From Sycon ciliatum (lineage: Eukaryota > Porifera > Calcarea > Leucosolenida > Sycettidae): a stretch of DNA of 64,000 bases. The stretch lies in NCBI RefSeq assembly GCF_964019385.1, contig NC_088646.1, positions 2,812,013 to 2,876,012 of the forward strand, given 5' to 3'. Below the pieces are notes generated by a model. That model had not been told where the DNA came from and did not search any database. It saw nothing but the letters and a program-made list of their open reading frames with translations. Positions 56,893 to 64,000 of the stretch are shown piece by piece (positions within the stretch are counted from its first letter, which is position 1; every line of letters begins with the position of its first letter). The position numbers and the translations under genes were made by a program.

Positions 56893-57480
56893 GGTGCCAA
56901 GGTGTGAAGTCATGGCAATCAGGTTCTGTAGTATCATGGGCTGTCGGTGCTGTGAGACAGAATGTCGGGAATGATATTGAACTTAAAGACAAGGTGTCTG
57001 CAGATGGTTCTGTGTTTTGCTGTGTGTTGGTTGTTGATTGGCTGCAGATTCTAGAGGCTAGTTCTGCAAGACGCACATGGTGCATAGCCTGAGGCAGGCT
57101 GGACAGTCCTGGGGGCTGTGCTGGTGGATCCAGCGCCAAGGAGCTGCCAACATACCAACAGAGGGAAGTCTGGTTTGGGACTTGCCTTGTATTATTATTA
57201 GCTGTGTTTTGCATGTTCCAAGGTGTGAAGTCATGGCAACCAGGTCCAGTAGTATCATGGGGTGTCAGCGCGGTGGGACATGATGCCTAGGTATCTGCAG
57301 AAGGTTCTGTGTTCTGCTATGTGTTGTTGATTGGCTGCAGAATCTAGAGGCTAGTTCTGTAAGACGCACAGGGTGCATAGCCTGAGGCAGGCTGGAGGGT
57401 CCGGAGGGAATGTGTAGGTGGATCTTGCACCATGGAGCTGTCAACATATCAACACAGGGAAGTCTTGTTTTGGTTCTTGC

Positions 57481-57511
<31 letters not shown>

Positions 57512-57535
57512 TGTTAGCTGTATTTTTTGGCAGGT
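56893..57535 (+). repeat. Tandem duplication of about 321 bp inside the tyrosine-recombinase element
   Basis: Copy 1 (56893-57213) and copy 2 (57214-57535) share CAAGGTGTGAAGTCATGGCA, GATTGGCTGCAGA, TCTAGAGGCTAGTTCTG and AGCCTGAGGCAGGCTGGA, at about 80-85% identity. Copy 2 has an expanded ATT run (57482-57510). It lies between the methyltransferase-like and recombinase regions and codes for nothing recognisable. Confidence 0.75.
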
Positions 57536-57619
57536 CATGTGGTTGTGTATGGCTGGTGCATGTTAGCCATTATTATGTAACATGGCATAGGAGGAGGCTT
57601 GTAGCTGGAGCGCAAGCTT

Positions 57620-58672
57620 GTGCGGTCTGAATAACGAGGCTTATATTGTGGTTCTTTCCATGTGCTTGCTAAATTTTTTAGAGATCTGGGACCAGGGGTG
57701 CTGGAAGGAGCTACAGGAAGTAGCTGAAGGCAAGGGCCTAGTGAGTTTGTCGGAACGAGCCAAGGACTTGGTGATGGAGACACATGCGTCATCTACGGTG
57801 AAGACCTACAAGTCGGCATTTTCGCGTTGGAAAAGCTGGGCTATGGAGCATGGATTTGTGGCGATACCCGCTACACCGGTGGCAGTCAGTTTGTACCTGA
57901 TCCACCTCGTAGAGACGAGCGCATCCGCAAGCCCAATTTCTGCAGCTCTGTCCGCAATCAAATGGGCTCATCAGAAGGCATGCATACAGCTTCCTGTCAA
58001 TGCCATGGTAGAGCAGATTGCAGCAGCGGCAAAAAGGAGGTTAGCTTGCACCCCCAGGCGGAAAGAGCCCCTCAGGAGAAGCAGGTGGCTACGATCGTGG
58101 GTCAACTTGCCGGGAGCGACGATTGTCTGAAGCTGCGGACAGCGGTTATGTTTGCCATTGGATTTGCTGGCTTCATGAGGTGGGACGATTTGGCGAGAAT
58201 CCGGGTGCGGGACATTGCATTCCGTCGAGACTACATGGAGGTTCGTTTGGATAAGCGCAAGAATGACCAGCTCAGAGAAGGCAGCTTGGTCCTCATAAGC
58301 ACGCAGCCTGGTGAGCTGGGAGCGGTAGCTCTGACGCAGAGGCTGATCGAAGAAACGAACCTTCAAGCTGATGATCATTTGCTGAGTAACTTGGTGAAAG
58401 CGAAGTCTGGCTGGAAGACGAAGAAAGGGTCACTCCAGTACTCCAGAGCAAGAGAGCTGTTCCTAGAGGCAGTGGCAGGAGCAGGCCTACAGGCAGAGAT
58501 GTTCGGCCTGCACAGCCTCCGATCGGGGGGTACGACGGCAGCGGCCGCAGCCAAGGTTCCACAGCGACTGTTGAAACGGCATGGTGGCTGGCACAGTGAA
58601 GCAGTCAACTCCTACATCAAAGAGAGTCTGGACAATATGCTCTTGCCATCTAGTGCCGTTAGCTGGCACTAG
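57620..58672 (+). other. Tyrosine recombinase region of the retroelement (rounded)
   Basis: The N-terminal SAM-like part has SSTVKTYKSAFSRWKSWA and VSLYLIHLVETSAS. The catalytic part has FAGFMRWDDLARIRVRDI (first Arg), LHSLRSGGTTAAAA (HxxR) and HGGWHSEAVNSYIKES (His/Trp and the Tyr nucleophile). It replaces the integrase used by LTR elements and joins a circular intermediate to target DNA. Confidence 0.88.
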
Positions 58673-58699
58673 ATTAGAGGCCCCTGGCTATGCTTTGCT

Positions 58700-58811
58700 G
58701 CTGTGCTGTGGTGGCCCCCACTGGCAGTGTTCACGTGTTCAATAGTGGTGTACACGTATGAGTGAGTGTGCGGATGTGTGCGCAACGAGTGAGTGCAGGG
58801 TGGACAGAGAA
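58700..58811 (+). repeat. Split direct repeat B1
   Basis: 112 bp from GCTGTGCTGTGGTGGCCCCC to GGTGGACAGAGAA. Its partner is B2 at 59183-59294. It is directly joined to A2. Confidence 0.95.
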
Positions 58812-58974
58812 ATGTCACTTCTCTGCGGTTGACGTCACAGTATAAGAATTAGCAGAGAAGTAGTGTTCTCTGTCCACCCGGGAACGGGTACGAGGGAGCA
58901 CGGTGTGGGATAAAAGGAGGTGACGAGTGCAGGGTCGGCCTCTTTTGTCTTTGTGCGGAGAGTTGAGTGAGAGT
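58812..58974 (+). repeat. Split direct repeat A2
   Basis: 163 bp matching A1. The B1-A2 join re-creates the junction expected in the circular form, where the right end (B) meets the left end (A). Confidence 0.95.
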
Positions 58975-59182
58975 GCCCACCCACCCACCCCAGTAATCAT
59001 CATGTAATTTCATACATCATCGCTTTGATTATTCTAGTGATTTGATTATTCTAGAGTGTGCGGATGCATAATGGTCGGGCGTGGTTTTCTGGTTGTACGT
59101 AGCTGGAGTTTTTGGTTAGACTAGGCAATGGTTCGGTATAGTCATGACCGCGGAATTGTGTGCAAAGACAATAAGTTGGGGC

Positions 59183-59294
59183 GCTGTGCTGTGGTGGCCC
59201 CCACTGGCAGTGTTCACGTGTTCAATAGTGGTGTACACGTATGAGTGAGTGTGCGGATGTGTGCGCAACGAGTGAGTGCAGGGTGGACAGAGAA
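59183..59294 (+). repeat. Split direct repeat B2 (right end of the element)
   Basis: 112 bp matching B1. The sequence after AGAGAA diverges (GTTTGAGATT), which marks the element edge. Confidence 0.95.
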
Positions 59295-60025
59295 GTTTGA
59301 GATTACCACTTGGAGTTGTGACTGAACAACTAACAGTTATTCTGCACCTGTAGGGAATTCAATTCAGTAATTTCGATTTCCCATTCAGACTACTTCGAAG
59401 TACAGTTGCGCTTGGTGAGATCCGACCCAAAGTGCAAAACTGGTGCCTTGAACCTGTTCCGATTACATCACTGCATTTGTAAATGTGTACTTGGTACATC
59501 CAGCCGCTTTTGTGCCACTTGGCACTTCCAAGACATCAAGTGCCGTGCAAGTTGAGGGCGCCAAATATGCAGTTTAGGTCAGATTTCACTGAGCATATCA
59601 ACTGTGCAATCGCAGGTTGTCTGTTATCTGACAGCCCTAGGTCCAGCCCTGCCTAGTGCTCATGTCATTGCGTACATACAAGGCTAGGGGATCTGGCTCA
59701 AGGGAATCTGACCCTGAGATGCACTGGAGAAAGTGGACCGGAAACAAACACGGCCTCGCTTGACTGTTTCTAGCTCTGCAGCAAATCAGCATCATTCCTC
59801 GGCAGGCAGGATTCCATGACATTGCCCCCTGAGCTGGTCCAACACACATACAATGTTGCCCTTACCGGTATTTCGACCCTAATAGTCCAGAGGACATGTG
59901 CTCAGAACCGCGAGGTTCACACGCCGTCTGACTCTAGCCACTTAGCCACTGTGCAGCTGCCAATGTTGACAATAGTCAAAACAATTACCTTGACCCTAGA
60001 CACTGTACACGGTAGGCATGCAACC
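59295..60025. other. Intron sequence right of the retroelement
   Basis: No supported exon. An ACTTGGCACTTC-type block resembles 61439-61450, but nothing coding is clear. Confidence 0.4.
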
Positions 60026-61108
60026 TACCGTTTTTTTCCGGAGTATAAGCCGCACTTTAAACAAATGTAATTCACCCAAGAAAATTGGTGCGGCTTACTT
60101 GTACTACGGTGATGCCGGTCAAATCAATGGTGATAAATAGGGTAGAAAGGAAAAGGACATAAAGATACGAGTTAAGAGTAACTCTCCATCACTGTAACAT
60201 GATACTATATACAGTGCCTAGTTATTGCACTTTCTGACTGTATATAGTATCCAGTTACAGTGATGGAGAGTTACTCTTAACTCGTATCCTTAATGGAAGT
60301 TTCCGGAGGAGGAAGGAGGAAACTGTAGTTATCACCAACCCTCACCGCGCCCAGCTCACGCCGCTACGGCGTGCGACCTGAGCTGGGCGCCCTGCCCAGT
60401 ATGGAACTGTCCTCAAGCCAGTCACGTATTTGGCAGCCCAGTGAGCTGTCGACCGGATCGCAGCGTTTAGAAGCGCCAAATGCGGCAGGGCCAGTCTCAG
60501 GCTGGTCACGTAGGCGGCAGGCCGGCGGGCGACCGGCAAGGCTGCATTCGCATTTGGATCACCGAAGTGATACAGGTGCTTCGACGGCACTCCGTGGCGC
60601 ATCAAGGAGGCATCTGGGGCCCAGGCAGCCCGCCCGTAAGCGCACCACCGTATCAGGTATGCGCAGGTGGAGCAGCAGAGCAAGATGTGTGCCGGACACT
60701 CACCATCATCCGGTCGACTGCATGGTTGTGCGACTTTACACAGCCGTCACTCATTACTTGCTATTGCTTGCAGAAGGCCAGAATTTTTTTCTTCTTTTTT
60801 CGCTCTTTCCCTTCTTCCAGGCACGGCTTCATGTTAGAGCAGTAAATTGCAGTTAGGGACTCAGCTGAGTCAAGCTGGACTCAGCGTGTCAAGTTTGGCA
60901 TAATACAATAAGCGCGCTATCCCCAAACAGTTGTGTGGTTATTGTGTGAGTGTATATGCAGGAGTCCGCGGTCACGTGAGGGGGGAGTGATAATGTCCTT
61001 TTCCTTTCTACATTTATTTATGGCTCAACATCCGAGTTTATAAATAGGGTAGATATCTGTATTTCGTGACAAAAAAAATAGGTGCGGCTTATACTCCGGA
61101 AAATATGG
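60026..61108. mobile_element. TIR element with CCGGAGTATAAGCCGCAC ends
   Basis: Left CCGGAGTATAAGCCGCAC (60038-60055) and right GTGCGGCTTATACTCCGG (61082-61099) are perfect inverted partners. Looser extension outward: TACCGTTTTTTT left, AAAATATGGCA right. Similar CGGA(G/C)TATAAG ends occur in nonautonomous DNA elements of several animals; I do not assign a superfamily. A copy of the GTAGAAAGGAAAAGGACAT MITE lies inside (60124-61040). Confidence 0.7.
60124..61040. mobile_element. Copy of the GTAGAAAGGAAAAGGACAT MITE nested in a TIR element
   Basis: Left GGGTAGAAAGGAAAAGGACA and right TGTCCTTTTCCTTTCTACAT, plus TGGCTCAACATCCGAG. Near the left end is a compact hairpin (60160-60290): GATACGAGTTAAGAGTAACT and its complement, with TGATACTATATACAG and CTGTATATAGTATC inside. 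The 60345-60850 part is GC-rich and unrecognised, ending in poly-T near 60783-60800. Confidence 0.65.
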
Positions 61109-61174
61109 CACATGGGAAATTGGGTCGGGAATACCGTACTCGATATCTGTACACCCTTGGAAGTAAGTACTCAC

Positions 61175-63434
61175 TTGATAAGCTGGACAATATGCTGACT
61201 ATCTGACACCATCTTGCACAGGTCATTTGTGCTCATCTCTTGCCTGACTACAGTGTCTAGATTGGCAAGAACACACGCGTGTGTACATGCATGCACACAC
61301 AGATGGACACGGACGGACATACGCAAACGGACAGATACACACTTTCATTTAGAACTAGCATGCACTGCAGTAGAGAACTGCACTGAAATTTGGGAATGTA
61401 ACTTAGTGGCCGGTTTGTACTATCCCCATCCATATTGTTTGGCACTTCCATTGCACAGTAAAGACCACACAGCTGGACTGATTTATCACAGTACTGTCGG
61501 ACGCCCAACTTCGGAACGAGCAGACTAGGACTTCAACAAGCACAGCATACCGATATATACGCCTGTGACTTAACTGTGCACCGACTTGTACACGAAAAAT
61601 AAGAATGGTCTAGGCTACGACTCTGCCCCCCCCCCCCCCCCCCCAGTTCTCCGGCGCTTGATAGTAGATCTACTGCATACACGTATGCCTGATGGAAGGC
61701 GTACAGTTGCTAGTTTGTGAACGTGAGCTCCGTGAGTGGAGATAGACTTGTTTCTCATAGGACAGTTGTGCAGTACTGTATATACTAACCTTGTTGCGTA
61801 CTCGCACTGCTGTTGCTGCTACTAGAACTACTGCTTAGCCGGTGGCCACCAGAACACCAGTCACGATAAGGCACAGTCCCGCAATCCCGCACAGCCCGAT
61901 CCCGTGCTGTACTGCATGCAGCAGTAGTGTTGATCATCAGCAATTGACAATCAGAGCTGGATAGCTGTGACCTGCCTTTAGCATTGTTGCTGCTGCTACT
62001 GTTGCTGGATGCAATCTTGGATAGAGCCTAAACAGACCAGAACAGTGCATGCAATAGGCATGATCATCTTACACTGAGTGCATGCAATAGGCATGTTCAT
62101 CTTACACTGAGTGCATGCAATAGGCATGATCATCTTACACTGAGTGCATGCGCACTGTCAATACGTACAGTAGCACTAGGTAAAATCCGACCCAAAGATC
62201 AGGCAAAATGCATATTTGGCGTCCTGGACTCACACGGTCCTTGACAACCTGGAAGTGGTGCGAATGTTGCTGGGTGTACACATGTACAAAACTACAAATA
62301 GAGTGATGCACCTAGCACCTAGCACAACTGCACATGAATGCATCTATTGTTTTGTTTTTGTTGCTTTCTCTCTGTGGCCTCTCTAGCTCTCCCCGTTGTT
62401 GTTCTTAGTCTCAACGTTCCGCTTATGCCATACTCACCCATATCTCACAACATTGGCAGTCATCCTGTTATCTTTTGTATTTTGTATTTGTATTAATTTT
62501 ATAGATTCTCCACAGGCCTTAGTGTGCCACAAGATGTTGAAATAAATACGAACTACAGTCCTGTTGGTCGCCGAAGAACTGGGGGCCAGTCACCTAGCCT
62601 AGACCATTCTTATTCTCATGTATTACAGTCTGTGCACAGTTGAGTCACTGTGCATGCATTGGTATGCTGTGCTCAGTTGGTGAAGTTCTAGCCTGGTCGT
62701 TCTTCGGCATTCCGGTCTTCGGCGGCCCCAACAGTACTGTACGCATAGACTGATTTAGCCATCTAGCCGTGACTACTGTCTTGTTGGTGTCATCGACAGC
62801 ACAGGTAAAGCAGATGTGCAACTCAGATAGCTTTCTGCCATGGTGAAATCAACGTCCTGCATGGGTTACATTATTTCGTGGTTTCAGTGTAATACAAGCA
62901 CGCACAAGCAGATCTCCTGACCCACATCTCAAGCTCAGGACTTGATAGTGCACCGTGCACCGGACATACTTTAAAAGGTCTTTGTGTAGCTGCTTATGAT
63001 GTAACCCAGGCACTTTCCCGTGACGAACACCCATACGCATGCTAGTGGCCCATTTAGTTTTTATGGACTGGACCTGCACATGCGGATGCATAGCTTGATT
63101 GACTTACGTTCTCGATTACATCTTTCACCGTCATCAAGCTATGTCCTGCTGGCAAGTCAATGTCCACAAATGCTCGATGTCGAGCCAGTGCCGCAACCAT
63201 CAGGCTGAGACCACCGCTGTTCTGCTTCAGCTGCGCAGTGTCCGTATCCGTGGCGACCGGATACGCGCCAGGGAACTTTGCCTCCCTGCAGACATACAGC
63301 GTGCTATCATTGTCGGGCCGTTGCGTGCTGGCCGGGCTATGACTAGTGACTGCTGGTGAATGAGTGCACTCTGTGACGATGAGCGATTTCGACGAGAGCT
63401 GTTTGAAACGGCACGTGTCCCCATCCCGTAGCAC
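61175..63434 (-). CDS. Three phase-consistent exons of an unrecognised gene
   Basis: Exons on the minus strand: 63434-63108 (109 codons), 62027-61790, and 61247-61175. The joins keep the frame: VKDVIEN|ALSKIASS, then STQQ|V|RQEMSTND, then QLI-N-TGTSND into the exon at 53835. Acceptors CTTTGTAG, CTGTTTAG and CACTGTAG and donors AAC|GTAAGT, AAG|GTTAGT and CAA|GTGAGT are good. Content: FKQLSSKSLIVTECTHSP, LSLMVAALARHRAFVDIDLP and a Ser-rich run. No domain recognised. The upstream start lies beyond 63.4 kb. The exons probably belong to the same gene as the 45.3-52.8-kb exons, but the link is not proven. Confidence 0.6.
62056..62154 (+). repeat. 33-bp tandem repeat, three copies
   Basis: Unit TGCATGCAATAGGCATGATC followed by ATCTTACACTGAG, repeated three times with one base change. 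It lies in an intron of the minus-strand gene. Confidence 0.9.
62155..63107. other. Intron sequence, no further exon supported
   Basis: It lies between exons 63434-63108 and 62027-61790 and is of mixed composition. GTTCTTCGGC-type blocks (62698-62730) resemble 37690-37700, and poly-C at 61627-61645 lies nearby. Confidence 0.4.
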
Positions 63435-64000
63435 CTACAAAGAAGCAGCGATCATACAATAACTTGTACAGAAATCCATTCTCATGCAATCGGAAAAAGT
63501 TAACGGTTCAGTTAGCACACAACGTGTGTTAATTACTTCCAACCAAGTTCTGTTCCTACATTGTAGTGTGCACATAATTTTTATATTGATAATTGTGGAT
63601 GCGGATGCAGAAAACCTGGCTTCCAGCCGAGTCTCATGCGAATCGTGAAATTTAAATTTAATTATGTAATGAGACCAAGTCTGTGTCTAGGGTCCTTGAT
63701 GCAAATACATACATGTAGTGCTCTATGCCCTAACTCTAACTAGGGCAAAGTGTACCACGCACAAGCAACATAACAGAGACCAAAAATCCCAAAAGCCATT
63801 CTTCCGAAACTCGAAGTTACCGTGAAGAAGGTGTTTTGGCCTCAGTTGTTTTGTGGCCTGCATGTCCCTGGTATAACTACAGTCCTGCTCAATGAAATCC
63901 AGTCGTGTCACTCAAGTTTACACCTTGCACCATTTCGCAGCCCAGTGTTTGCAGGTCTAGGGCTGCACAACGCCCCGGCATGGCGTATTTGAGTGACGAC
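63435..64000. other. Right-edge sequence, no gene supported
   Basis: AT-rich in part. It may be an intron of the minus-strand gene. Short open frames show no motif. Confidence 0.4.

Larger units (their letters stand above)
53858..59294 (+). mobile_element. Tyrosine-recombinase retroelement (Ngaro/PAT-like) with split direct repeats
   Basis: The ends have the A1...B1-A2-B2 layout known for Ngaro and PAT elements. A1 is 53858-54020 and A2 58812-58974 (163 bp each). B1 is 58700-58811 and B2 59183-59294 (112 bp each). B1 abuts A2 exactly. No target duplication is seen, as expected for recombinase-mediated insertion. Coding parts in order: Gag with zinc knuckle, reverse transcriptase, RNase H, a methyltransferase-like remnant, and tyrosine recombinase. 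Repeat pairs are identical by eye, so it is young. It appears to carry a few breaks. Confidence 0.92.

Overview
This window is metazoan-type nuclear DNA: genes split by GT-AG introns, long dinucleotide runs, and many nested mobile elements. The only gene I can name with certainty is ARL6 (BBS3), a ciliary Arf-like GTPase, so the organism makes cilia. A BEL/Pao element, a Ty3/Gypsy element, a tyrosine-recombinase retroelement, a LINE with an APE endonuclease, and TA-, TTAA- and hAT-like DNA elements fit an invertebrate. I cannot name the phylum.

Layout. 1-1.5 kb: 5' part of a minus-strand Gypsy element running off the left edge. 2.0-16.0 kb: one two-ORF LINE split by later insertions. Two TA-targeted nonautonomous elements sit side by side in ORF1 (2411-6323). 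A young BEL/Pao copy with identical LTRs sits in ORF2 (8056-14468). 16.0-20.0 kb: a GT microsatellite, an inverted repeat around a hammerhead-like motif, and a three-layer nest of DNA elements with an 872-bp hairpin inserted at TTAA. 20.8-23.1 kb: a minus-strand host gene that joins a phage/plasmid-style helix-turn-helix region to a Dam-like adenine methyltransferase fold lacking its usual catalytic motif. This is the most unusual gene here. 23-31 kb: mostly noncoding, with microsatellites and a 450-bp tandem duplication.

31.1-45.0 kb: ARL6 on the plus strand, eight exons, 185 codons. Its introns hold an 18-bp minisatellite, a decayed reverse transcriptase, a tandemly repeated unit with tRNA-like boxes, and nested TA elements. 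45.3-63.4 kb: a converging minus-strand gene or pair of genes that I do not recognise. It has a 5-kb low-complexity exon, and its reading phase is consistent across most splice sites. One intron holds a tyrosine-recombinase retroelement with split direct repeats (53858-59294), which ends about 20 bp from a predicted splice acceptor. 59.3-64 kb: further exons of that gene and one TIR element nested inside another.

The genes do not form an operon-like system. The main points of interest are the captured-methyltransferase gene, the layered insertions whose order can be read from target-site duplications, and the effect of the elements on host introns.
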